A stretch of 36,725 bases of DNA from IMG/VR virus record IMGVR_UViG_3300025941_000657, positions 1 to 36,725 of that record; one strand, given 5' to 3'. Positions within the stretch are counted from its first letter, which is position 1; each line of letters begins with the position of its first letter. The DNA comes from a virus. Under the pieces are notes generated by a model. That model worked only from the letters and a program-made list of their open reading frames with translations. It had not been told where the DNA came from and did not search any database. The position numbers and the translations under genes were made by a program. Positions 1-7,092 of this stretch are shown piece by piece.

Positions 1-1
1 T

Positions 2-1030
2 GCGGCGACCTTGGCTGGCGCCGGAAACCTGTCAGCCGCGGGCACGCATACTCCGACTGCTTCGGCCACGCTCGATGGCAGCGGTATGCTCCAAGCTGAG
101 TCAGCGACCGCGGGTGTCGCCAGCGGGGCGGCAATCATTCGTGGTGCAGGAAGGCTCGCCGCCATTCCCGTTCAGGTCGATGTGGCCGCGGCAGCACTGG
201 ACGGCACGGGTAGCACTAGCAACGCGTCAGTGACGCGGGACCTCGCCGCCGCAGCTATTGATGGTGGGGGCACGCTGAGCGCTGGCGGCGAGCACACCCC
301 GCAGGCGACAGCGGCCTTCGACGGCCGAGGCGCCATCACTGCAGCGGCCGCTCACACGCCATCCGCCACGATCTTGTTTGCTGCCTCCGGCAGCTTCGCT
401 GTTGATGCAGCTTCGGGTGCCCCGGCAGGCTTAGGGACGCTGACGGGACTTGGCACGTTATCGGCCGATCAGCTCAATACGATCGACGCCGCGACTGCCA
501 TACTTGCTGGTAGCGGCGCGGTCGTCGGCACCGGCATCCCAGCACAATTCGCTGACGGCACAGGCGCGGGGACTGGCGCGGTCATAGCGAGCGCCGTGCT
601 AATCGCGGCTGGAGCCGCGACAGTCACCGCCAATAGCTCGTTGACTGCGAACAGCGTCGTCCGTCAGGCAGCCTCCGTCGAGCTAGACGGTGCTGGCGAA
701 GCAACCGGCATTCCAGTCCAACGCATGGCCGGGGCTGGCACACTCTCTGCCAACGCAATGGTTATCCCCGCACCTGTGCAAAACTGGTCCACCGCCGCCG
801 ACCTGGCTGGTGAGAGCGAGACCGTCGGCATTGGCTCTTGGCATCCGTCCGCGACGCGGACCACGTTAGATGGCGGTGGCACGCTGCTTTGCAGTCCGCA
901 CATCATTCCGCCCAGCCTACCTTGGGCCAGGGCTGGCCGTGGTGGTGCTTTAGCACGGACAGGAGGTGACGTGGCCTCGCCAACCAATCGCAGGTATTCA
1001 GGTCAGGCGGGGGAGAGAGAATTGGCATGA
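2..1030 (+). CDS. Gly/Ala-rich 20-residue-repeat structural protein (5' partial)
   Basis: The frame is open to the left edge, so the N-terminus lies outside the window; at least 342 codons are present. Nearly the whole protein is a tandem array of about 20-residue units of the type [LF]-D-G-x-G-x-L-x-A followed by an Ala/Thr-rich stretch. The triplet HTP recurs at the same place in several units. Such short glycine-anchored repeats suggest a beta-solenoid or fibrous virion protein; this is inference. The same repeat occurs in the tail protein at 18630-21755. The stop overlaps the next start (ATGA at 1027-1030), so it belongs to the late operon. Its place just before the head-tail connector suggests a head decoration or fibre protein. 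Confidence 0.7.
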   Translation, partial: AATLAGAGNLSAAGTHTPTASATLDGSGMLQAESATAGVASGAAIIRGAGRLAAIPVQVDVAAAALDGTGSTSNASVTRDLAAAAIDGGGTLSAGGEHTPQATAAFDGRGAITAAAAHTPSATILFAASGSFAVDAASGAPAGLGTLTGLGTLSADQLNTIDAATAILAGSGAVVGTGIPAQFADGTGAGTGAVIASAVLIAAGAATVTANSSLTANSVVRQAASVELDGAGEATGIPVQRMAGAGTLSANAMVIPAPVQNWSTAADLAGESETVGIGSWHPSATRTTLDGGGTLLCSPHIIPPSLPWARAGRGGALARTGGDVASPTNRRYSGQAGERELA

Positions 1031-1644
1031 CGTATAGCCAGAGCCTGGAGATCACTGATGTCGCGGATACGCAAGACCTCACCGTTCTGGCCACCGCCAA
1101 GGACGAACTCGGCATCGCACAAGCTGACACCTCGCAGGATGCGCAACTCGCGCGGTGGATCCACGAAGCGTCCTCGCTGATCAATTCGCAAGTTAATCGC
1201 GTGCTCGGGCGCGAAACGGTGCGTGAGACGTTTGAGTGCGGTTACTGCGGTCATATCGGTCCATTGCCGCTGTCGCGCTATCCGGTCGCCATCATCGATA
1301 GCATTTCAAGTCCAACCCAATCACTCTCAAACACCGACTATCGGTTGGATGCGAATAAGGGTCTGCTGTATCGCAACTTCGGTCGCTGGGTCGGCGAGAT
1401 CGTCGTTAATTATCAGGCGGGCTATCAGCTGCTTCAGGAACTGCCCTACGGCTTGGAACGTGCGTGTCTGCAGCTGATGCGTTATCGGCAAACGTCGGCG
1501 CTGCGCGATCCGTCAATCCGCAGCGAAGAAGTGCCCGGTGTCTACAACGTGTCGTATTGGGTGGGCATCGTGCCCGGATCTGATGCGGCGATGCCTGCCG
1601 ATGTGACCAGTATGCTCGCACCGTATCGCGATCTTCCCATCTAA
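1027..1644 (+). CDS. head-tail connector protein (gp6-like)
   Basis: This 205-aa protein resembles HK97 gp6-type connector proteins, which form a ring below the portal and join head to tail. The N-terminal half carries the typical helical pattern (LGIAQADTSQDAQLARWI) followed by LINSQVNRVLGRETVRETF. A later segment, EIVVNYQAGY, is common at this point in the family. The ATG overlaps the preceding stop by four bases, indicating translational coupling. The position ahead of head-closure and tail-terminator genes supports the assignment. No truncation is seen. Confidence 0.75.
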   Translation: MTYSQSLEITDVADTQDLTVLATAKDELGIAQADTSQDAQLARWIHEASSLINSQVNRVLGRETVRETFECGYCGHIGPLPLSRYPVAIIDSISSPTQSLSNTDYRLDANKGLLYRNFGRWVGEIVVNYQAGYQLLQELPYGLERACLQLMRYRQTSALRDPSIRSEEVPGVYNVSYWVGIVPGSDAAMPADVTSMLAPYRDLPI

Positions 1645-1655
1645 AGGAAATCGTC

Positions 1656-2003
1656 ATGTCCGATATCCTGCGCGCCTCGGAGGAGCGTCGACGCCGCGCG
1701 CTCATCGACAGCGCGATATCGGTCTCGCATTCCAGAGCGGAACTGGTTGGCCATCTCGAGGGAGAAGCCGATGTCTCCGACGTTGCAAAAAGCCTGGAAG
1801 GCAAGGCGCTGCTCGCGTCCAAGAGCCCGTGGATTACCGTGCTGGCTGGTGCGGTCGGCTTCCTGATCGCATACCATACCTTGCATTTCGGCTACTGGGG
1901 CACCGGCCTCGTGACCATCGTCAGTGCGCTGTTTGGCGGATACATCGTTCGCGTAAGCACTCGCGCGCCGATTACCGGCATCATCCGGCCGGGTTCGGTG
2001 TGA
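1656..2003 (+). CDS. small membrane protein, possible holin
   Basis: This 115-aa protein has a charged N-terminal half (residues 1-55) and two hydrophobic segments, at about 58-75 (WITVLAGAVGFLIAYHT) and 80-98 (GTGLVTIVSALFGGYIV). They are separated by a short turn and followed by a basic tail. An AAGGAA ribosome site lies just before the ATG. Two-helix hairpins of this size occur in holins, but the gene sits among head-tail genes, far from the endolysin at 23620. A membrane-associated role is visible; holin function is only a guess. It could instead be an exclusion or moron protein. Confidence 0.6.
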   Translation: MSDILRASEERRRRALIDSAISVSHSRAELVGHLEGEADVSDVAKSLEGKALLASKSPWITVLAGAVGFLIAYHTLHFGYWGTGLVTIVSALFGGYIVRVSTRAPITGIIRPGSV

Positions 2004-2004
2004 C

Positions 2005-2334
2005 ATGGATGCCAGCGGCTTCGTCCGTATCATCGCTGGCGCAAACGGCCCGGTGCAGGCCATCACGCTGCGGCGCGTTGGATCGGCCGACGTGCCCTGC
2101 CCCGCCGCCGTCATCATCGGTGGCGCATCCGAAATCATTGGTGACGTGCAGCAGACGGGCGACAAGATCATGCTGTCGGATCGCCAACTGAACGCGGCCG
2201 GGTGGATCGAGGAGCCGCATCATGGGGATCAGGTCATCTATCAAGACGGCCGCGTGACAGTGGTTCAAGGTAGGGCCCAGGTCTTCATGCTCGAGTCGGA
2301 TCGGGTGTTCATTCTTCGTTGTATAGGCGGCTGA
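2005..2334 (+). CDS. head closure / head-tail adaptor protein
   Basis: This 109-aa beta-rich protein lies between the connector and the tail terminator, where siphoviruses encode the head closure (stopper) protein. Segments such as GDKIMLSDRQLNAAGWIEEPHHGDQVIYQDGR (quoted by start and end: GDKIML, QVIYQDGR) resemble the small beta-barrel adaptors that plug the connector. The ATG follows the previous stop by one base and the stop is followed almost at once by the next GTG. The assignment rests on size, fold impression and gene order rather than a diagnostic motif. Confidence 0.6.
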   Translation: MDASGFVRIIAGANGPVQAITLRRVGSADVPCPAAVIIGGASEIIGDVQQTGDKIMLSDRQLNAAGWIEEPHHGDQVIYQDGRVTVVQGRAQVFMLESDRVFILRCIGG

Positions 2335-2335
2335 C

Positions 2336-2803
2336 GTGTCTCCGGAAGTCTATGCCGACGTCAAGTTAATCATTGCCGCGGAAGCAACAGCACTTGGCCT
2401 GCCCGTGCAATGGCCGAACATCGATTTCACACCACCAGCGCCGCCATCTTTGTGGCTGACGATCGACCTGGCAGCAGAGGCATCCGAGACCATCGAGCTC
2501 GGCAATAAGCAATGGGAAGAGCAGGGCGCGATCTGGCTACATGTGATGATCGGGTTGAACAGCGGCATCGAACTGGCGCTGTCCTATCGTAAGGCGCTCG
2601 CCAATGCCTTTCGCTCCGCAATACCGACCACCGTCGGTCTCTACTACGGCTCGCATGCCTACGACCCGCTAAGTCCGGACGATGGCGTCTGGCGGCGGCT
2701 AAGCGTGGCGATTTCGTATCGCTACTACGACATCAATACTGCCGACGTTCATGGTAGCGCAGCCTTCCCGGGTGTCGCCGATATGGATGCCACCGCGGCG
2801 TAA
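2336..2803 (+). CDS. tail terminator protein
   Basis: This 155-aa protein begins with GTG one base after the previous stop. The layout (an N-terminal helix with IIAAEATALGLPVQWPN, then strands around LWLTIDLAAEASETIELG and IWLHVMIGLNSGIE) is that of phage tail terminators of the gpU/DUF4128 type. These proteins cap the finished tail tube and bind the head. The segment AYDPLSPDDGVWRRLSVAIS near the C-terminus is also typical. Gene order, after head closure and before the tube, supports it. Confidence 0.65.
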   Translation: MSPEVYADVKLIIAAEATALGLPVQWPNIDFTPPAPPSLWLTIDLAAEASETIELGNKQWEEQGAIWLHVMIGLNSGIELALSYRKALANAFRSAIPTTVGLYYGSHAYDPLSPDDGVWRRLSVAISYRYYDINTADVHGSAAFPGVADMDATAA

Positions 2804-2848
2804 CGCGTTTCCCACGCACTAATATCAGCTTTGGTAGGAGTCACCCAC

Positions 2849-4108
2849 ATGAGTGGTAGCACCACCGTGCCGACGATGGACGCATTCAATGCGGTCGTAT
2901 CCAAGGTGGATGCGCTGAATACCCGCGTCACTGCGCTCGAGCATGGCGCCCCCCCGGTTCCGCCGAACCCCGTGAAGCCACCATCCGCCGATGGCACGAC
3001 GGTGACCAACACGACAGGGGAAATTGTCGACGGTAAGCACCGGACGTTCAAACTCACCGGCCCGGCAAGCAACTACCAAATCAGCACCGACGGCCAGGTC
3101 TCCGGTGGGATGGTGGTGCGGCTCTATGCCAAGGGCCAGCTCTGCTACCAGGAGAACGTCAACCACGACTGGTGGGTAATGCCGCTCGCGGCGACCACCC
3201 ACGGCGACGACAACTGGGTGGGATGCCCCAATCCTACTGGCGTTGCTCCGCCTATACCCCCGATACCACCTGTCGTCGCGGGTGTTCCTGCGGCCGCTGC
3301 AGCGGTAGGCTTCACCAAGCTGACGCATGGTCCGGATGTCACGCTGGGAAAGAACTGGTTCCCGGTGCCTGGCGGTAGCCAGAACGTATCGCAGCAACCC
3401 GACGGCTCAGTGCTTGATCGAGGGCCGACTGACCAGGGTGCGTGGCACTACAACGACCATTTCGGCACCGACCACAACCTCAATGGAGGCTTTGGTGGCT
3501 TGGCGTTTGGTGGCGGCGGCTATTTCGAAGTCACCATGTCGATCCAAAACCGCATTAAGGGCTGGTGCAATCCAGGCTCCGATCCGAACTGTAAGGGTTG
3601 GCCAGCGTGGTGGAGCAATAGTGTCGAGGGTGATTACGGAATCCCCAACAATCTACCAGATGGCATGGGCATCGAATATGATGCCGCTGAGTTTCTTGAT
3701 GGAGGGACCAACAAGTTTTCTGCAGGGATAATCCTATGGAACGGCTCTGGCGGCAACTACAATAATAGCCAGGCTGGTCAGGGCAACGGCTTCACTGGGC
3801 CGGCTAACTTCAACTTCGCTGAGAAACACAGGTATGGATGGCTGTGGGTTGCAGCGACGGATACGACGCAAGGCTATATCAAGAACTACATGGACGGCGT
3901 CCAGTTCGGTAGGACCTACACCTGGAGTAAATACAAGGGCGGTAACTGGGAGCAGACCAAGAGCGACCCATGGAGCCCAATGGACATGGGGCACCATCGC
4001 TTGATGCTTGGCACTGGGCCAGAAAACCCTATGACGGTGTATTCGGTCGCGGTCTGGCAGAAGGACGACAGCCACAACATCCGACGTGGTGTGCCGCTAC
4101 CCGGCTGA
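2849..4108 (+). CDS. GH16-like glycanase/lectin, virion-associated
   Basis: The ATG at 2849 is chosen because TAGGAG precedes it; a longer TTG frame lacks a ribosome site. The 419-aa protein has a short coiled coil (about 10-32), a Pro-rich linker, a small beta domain (about 50-120), a second Pro/Ala linker (135-155) and a GH16-type domain to the end. The domain shows GYFEV, WPAWW and the catalytic signature E276-Y-D278-A-A-E281 (family E-x-D-x-x-E), then HRYGWLWV and YIKNYMDGV, as in laminarinase-type enzymes. GH16 enzymes cut beta-1,3/1,4-glucans or galactans. It likely degrades or binds surface polysaccharide. A close paralogue is fused inside the spike at 12548-18190. Confidence 0.8.
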   Translation: MSGSTTVPTMDAFNAVVSKVDALNTRVTALEHGAPPVPPNPVKPPSADGTTVTNTTGEIVDGKHRTFKLTGPASNYQISTDGQVSGGMVVRLYAKGQLCYQENVNHDWWVMPLAATTHGDDNWVGCPNPTGVAPPIPPIPPVVAGVPAAAAAVGFTKLTHGPDVTLGKNWFPVPGGSQNVSQQPDGSVLDRGPTDQGAWHYNDHFGTDHNLNGGFGGLAFGGGGYFEVTMSIQNRIKGWCNPGSDPNCKGWPAWWSNSVEGDYGIPNNLPDGMGIEYDAAEFLDGGTNKFSAGIILWNGSGGNYNNSQAGQGNGFTGPANFNFAEKHRYGWLWVAATDTTQGYIKNYMDGVQFGRTYTWSKYKGGNWEQTKSDPWSPMDMGHHRLMLGTGPENPMTVYSVAVWQKDDSHNIRRGVPLPG

Positions 4109-4111
4109 CGC

Positions 4112-4261
4112 CTACATCAAGCCCCCGCTCATAGCCGCATCGCCGACGGCTTTCCTATCGGCAACATCTGAGAAATCGACGGTCTGTCTGGCCAAGCGGC
4201 GCCCCCCGCGCTTGGTCGATACGCCGCTGTAGCGCCCGCCGGCTGCGTCAAGTTCCGGCAT
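4112..4261 (-). CDS. small hypothetical protein, antisense to late operon
   Basis: This 49-aa reading frame on the minus strand fills the gap between two plus-strand genes almost exactly. It starts with ATG at 4261, preceded by GGAAG, and stops with TAG four bases from the end of the convergent GH16 gene. It is basic in the middle (STKRGGRRLARQTVDFSDV) and has no recognisable domain. Size and fit suggest a moron-type gene, but a chance frame in high-G+C DNA cannot be excluded. Confidence 0.35.
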   Translation of the reverse strand: MPELDAAGGRYSGVSTKRGGRRLARQTVDFSDVADRKAVGDAAMSGGLM

Positions 4262-4289
4262 TTCTTCCACACATACGGAGGGCAATGCC

Positions 4290-5519
4290 GTGGTTGCGAC
4301 GACGGGCTATAAAGCTGCTTTAGAGACTAATGGCACGCAAATCTCTTACGGCATTGAAGCCGCATGGGGAACGGCGGCGGGGCAATTCCAAGCGATCCGC
4401 TCTGTGTCGAGCACCCTCGCGGGCGCTCGCACTACGCAGCGACCGTCGGAAATCACCAGCACGCGCGAAGCGGCGCAAGAAGTAACCACGCAGATCACTG
4501 CTGGCGGCACGATAAACTACGCGTTTAGCTCCACGACATTCGACGATATCGTGTTTGCCAATGTGCTGCAGAATGAGTGGGGTTCAACGCTCTCCATCAA
4601 TGGCTCGAGCGGTGACATTACACTGACCATATCGTCTGGCATGGCGACGCTGTCGTCGTCCACTCCCGGTAAGTTTGTCGGGCTGATCAACAAGCAGTGG
4701 ATCCGACTGCTCGGCTTTTCGCTCGGGGCGACCCTGAGCGACGGCACCGTCGCCAACAACGGCTGGTGGTTCATCGAAAATCGTGGCTCCAGCCCGGACA
4801 ATGTGCTCAGTTTGGTCGGTCCTAATCTGGCATCGGCGGTGACCGAAACACCTACCGGATCGGCGGCGAAAGTGCGTGCTTGCACAATAAAGAATGCTTC
4901 CGTATGCCGGACGTTCTTTGTTGAGCAGAAACTCGACACTTCCTTGTTTTTACAATACCCCGGATCGTATGCGGCGCGTGCGACGCTGACCGGCGGGCTC
5001 GGTGCATTTACCACTGGCACCGTCGACCTGGTAGCCAAGACAGAACAGAAGGCCACATCGACATCGTCCACCGGCGCGGTGCTTGCTGCTCCCACCGGAA
5101 GGGTAATTGATCCTGTCGGCGGCTTCATCGGCGCATTTTGGAACGGCGCCGTCTTGGGCACCTGCGTTGAGAACTTCGCCATCACCATGGAGAACACCGG
5201 TGCGGCGTCGGAATTCTGCATGGGTGACACCGCAGCGCACGGCATCCTGACAGGGACCTTTACCGCTAGCGGAACCATGCGTTGTTACTTCAATGATTTC
5301 ACATTGTTCGATAACGTTCTAACTGAGACTACCGGTGAATTGTCTTTCTTGATGAAAGATTCCACCGGCTATTCTTATGCCTTCACCTTCCTCGATGCGC
5401 GCTTGAACGGCCGAATTGTAATTGGCGGGCCCGGGCAACCGGTCTCGGCCGAATACACTATCTCGGGCGGCCCGACGTCTGCGGGCACGTTCGTCATCGA
5501 TCGGATGGCCGCTTCGTAA
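4290..5519 (+). CDS. major tail tube protein
   Basis: This 409-aa protein starts with GTG, with GGAGG seven bases upstream. The N-terminus (GTQISYGIEAAWGTAAGQFQ) and the following region (RPSEITSTREAAQEVTTQITAGGTINYAFS) match phage tail tube proteins, where a strand-turn-strand reads a short sequence as tube subunit. The C-terminus (GPGQPVSAEYTISGGPTSAG) is also typical. Hundreds of copies would stack around the tape measure protein. At 409 residues it is longer than the usual 150-250, so an extra surface domain may be inserted (about residues 120-290). A terminator-like hairpin follows. Confidence 0.8.
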   Translation: MVATTGYKAALETNGTQISYGIEAAWGTAAGQFQAIRSVSSTLAGARTTQRPSEITSTREAAQEVTTQITAGGTINYAFSSTTFDDIVFANVLQNEWGSTLSINGSSGDITLTISSGMATLSSSTPGKFVGLINKQWIRLLGFSLGATLSDGTVANNGWWFIENRGSSPDNVLSLVGPNLASAVTETPTGSAAKVRACTIKNASVCRTFFVEQKLDTSLFLQYPGSYAARATLTGGLGAFTTGTVDLVAKTEQKATSTSSTGAVLAAPTGRVIDPVGGFIGAFWNGAVLGTCVENFAITMENTGAASEFCMGDTAAHGILTGTFTASGTMRCYFNDFTLFDNVLTETTGELSFLMKDSTGYSYAFTFLDARLNGRIVIGGPGQPVSAEYTISGGPTSAGTFVIDRMAAS

Positions 5520-5594
5520 TCGAATGGTTGCCCTCGGCTGGGGGCGATCAAGGGCGGCGAAGGTTTCCTCCCCAACGGAAGACGGACCCGCCTG

Positions 5595-5637
5595 GGCGCG
5601 GTGGTAAGCCGGGGGGCCTCGCCACCGCGCCTTTCTT
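5595..5637 (+). terminator. rho-independent terminator or attenuator after tail tube gene
   Basis: A perfect 10-bp stem (GGCGCGGTGG at 5595-5604 with CCACCGCGCC at 5622-5631) encloses a 17-base loop and is followed by TTTCTT. It lies between the tube gene and the chaperone gene, both on the plus strand. A leaky terminator here would give more tube transcript than downstream tail transcript. Confidence 0.7.
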
Positions 5638-5658
5638 ATGTTCAACAGGAGAATATGC

Positions 5659-6132
5659 TTGGTTAAGCTTTCAGAATTCGTGACTGATCCGCGCGCCATG
5701 CTCGATGGCATGTGGGTCAGGGTCGACCCGGCGAAATACGGTGAATTGGAAATCCTGTCGTGCGGCTTTACCGACGAGATGCTGGACGCGCGCGCCGAAC
5801 TGGAATGGGCGGCAGCCGACCGACTTGGCGTAGACCGCAATCGTCTGCCGAACGCTGAACAGCGTCAGGTCAACGCCATCTTGCTCGAGCGCTACTTGAT
5901 CAAGGACATTCGCGGCCTGGAGGACGACGACGGCAAGCCGATTACCGTCGAGCAGTTCCATCGCTTCATGCACCAGCCGGGTTACGAGAACCTGTCGTCG
6001 GCAGCATGGCAAGCGGCGCGGCGCATTTCGACCACCACTGCCAAGCAGATGGAACACGCCCTGGGAAACTCGCTGAAGCCCTCAATCAAGAACTCGAATG
6101 GGGCCCCTTTAGGCGCAAATACCAAGGCATAA
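5659..6132 (+). CDS. tail assembly chaperone, short form (gpG-like)
   Basis: The TTG at 5659 is preferred: AACAGGAG ends eight bases upstream, whereas an upstream in-frame ATG (5638) has none and the ATG at 5655 is out of frame and soon stops. The 157-aa protein begins VKLSEFVTDPRAML and has the mixed helical content (YLIKDIRGLEDDDGKPITVEQF) of gpG-type chaperones, which coat the tape measure during tail assembly. Near its end lies the slippery heptamer CCCTTTA, and a -1 overlapping frame continues to 6437. The pair sits directly ahead of the tape measure operon segment, as in lambda G/T. Confidence 0.8.
   Translation: MVKLSEFVTDPRAMLDGMWVRVDPAKYGELEILSCGFTDEMLDARAELEWAAADRLGVDRNRLPNAEQRQVNAILLERYLIKDIRGLEDDDGKPITVEQFHRFMHQPGYENLSSAAWQAARRISTTTAKQMEHALGNSLKPSIKNSNGAPLGANTKA
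6105..6111 (+). promoter_or_regulatory. programmed -1 frameshift slippery site
   Basis: The heptamer C-CCT-TTA has the X-XXY-YYZ form with CCT and TTA as zero-frame codons. Slippage by one base moves ribosomes into the overlapping frame, which is open from before 6006 to 6437. This is the arrangement known for tail assembly chaperones. Confidence 0.8.
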
Positions 6133-6437
6133 TTCCTGAGGCCGACCTGCCGAAGAAACCCGACGTGCATCCGCGTTGGATGTGGATATGGCGGGTGTGG
6201 CATCGGCTGTCGCCTGACCGACCATATATTGGCGGCGGCATGGGACCCCCGGTTCCTGGCAACATTCCGTGGCGCGATCTGCGACTGTGGGCTGATACGC
6301 ACGACCTGACGCGGGGGCAGTTCATGATGTTGGATGTCTGCGTCCGCAAAATGGATGAAGCATACCGGGATTGGGCACGCATGCGTCAGGAGCGTGAGCA
6401 GGAGATTACCAAAGCGCAGCAGCGCAAGGCGAGCTAA
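6111..6437 (+). CDS. tail assembly chaperone, frameshift extension (gpGT-like)
   Basis: This frame is reached by -1 slippage at 6105-6111 and adds 108 residues, beginning RRKYQGIIPEADLP, to the first 151 residues of the chaperone; the fusion is about 259 aa. It contains a Trp-rich stretch (HPRWMWIWRVWHRLS) and ends with a charged helix (MRQEREQEITKAQQRK). A free ATG exists at 6006, upstream and antiphase, but it has no ribosome site. The gpT-like part normally binds tube subunits, recruiting them to the tape measure. The stop is followed directly by the next GTG. Confidence 0.75.
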   Translation, partial: RRKYQGIIPEADLPKKPDVHPRWMWIWRVWHRLSPDRPYIGGGMGPPVPGNIPWRDLRLWADTHDLTRGQFMMLDVCVRKMDEAYRDWARMRQEREQEITKAQQRKAS

Positions 6438-7091
6438 GTGGCGCAGTTGGGTGACGCGCTCCGCAAGCAGATCGTCAGGGTCAAGCTCGATGGTGCGCTT
6501 TCGCCAAAACAGCTTGGGGTGTTGGCGGGAACCATCGCGAAGACGCGGCATGCCGCGCTGGTCGCTGACGGCAAGCTTCCTGAGGCGAACATCCGCTTTG
6601 TCGACGGGGCGCAGGGCGCGGCGGAAACCACCGTCAAGATTGCCGCGGGTAAACCAGGGATAATCCTATACAAGGGATCGTCACTGGCTCAGGCTGCGGC
6701 CTATGCTCTAGAGGCGGCACGGCAGGCATCGCAACGCAACAGCAAATCGGGAACCTACGCCGCGTCGTGGCGCATCTTCGTCAACGGCCAGGAAGCTGAC
6801 GAGGCACACGTTCCACCCAATGCGCAGGAAGCGATCGTGGTGAACATCACGCCGTATGCCCGACGCCTTGAACAGGGCACGGGACGCGGCGCCGGGCGCG
6901 CTCCCTACCTGATCACTGAAATTGTGGCCCGTGCCACCAAGTCGCGCTTCTCCGGGCTCGTTGTGCTGCGTAAGTTCGTATCGTTGTCCGGTGCGTCCAG
7001 CAACCGGTTCCCCGTCCCGTATCATCTGAAACGACCACCAGGAGGCGAGATGCTGTATCCTAGCGTCGTAATCTCGCTTCGGGCGAGCTGA
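6438..7091 (+). CDS. tail protein of unknown role, between chaperone and tape measure
   Basis: This 217-aa protein starts with GTG immediately after the chaperone stop. The C-terminal half contains a segment around AIVVNITPYARRLEQGTGRG that resembles gp10-like neck or tail-completion proteins, which often read YA-x-x-x-E-x-G. The N-terminal part (residues 1-60) looks helical. The location between chaperone and tape measure is not usual for a neck protein, so the similarity may be only local. It is certainly part of the tail operon; its role is not known. Confidence 0.6.
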   Translation: MAQLGDALRKQIVRVKLDGALSPKQLGVLAGTIAKTRHAALVADGKLPEANIRFVDGAQGAAETTVKIAAGKPGIILYKGSSLAQAAAYALEAARQASQRNSKSGTYAASWRIFVNGQEADEAHVPPNAQEAIVVNITPYARRLEQGTGRGAGRAPYLITEIVARATKSRFSGLVVLRKFVSLSGASSNRFPVPYHLKRPPGGEMLYPSVVISLRAS

Positions 7092-7092
7092 G

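Noticed and set aside
1656-2003. A firm holin assignment for the 115-aa membrane protein.
   Set aside because: The two-helix topology fits, but the gene is 20 kb from the endolysin and has no holin-specific motif.
6006-6110. Independent start at ATG 6006 for the second chaperone frame.
   Set aside because: There is no ribosome site, it lies deep inside the first gene, and the in-frame CCCTTTA heptamer explains expression better.
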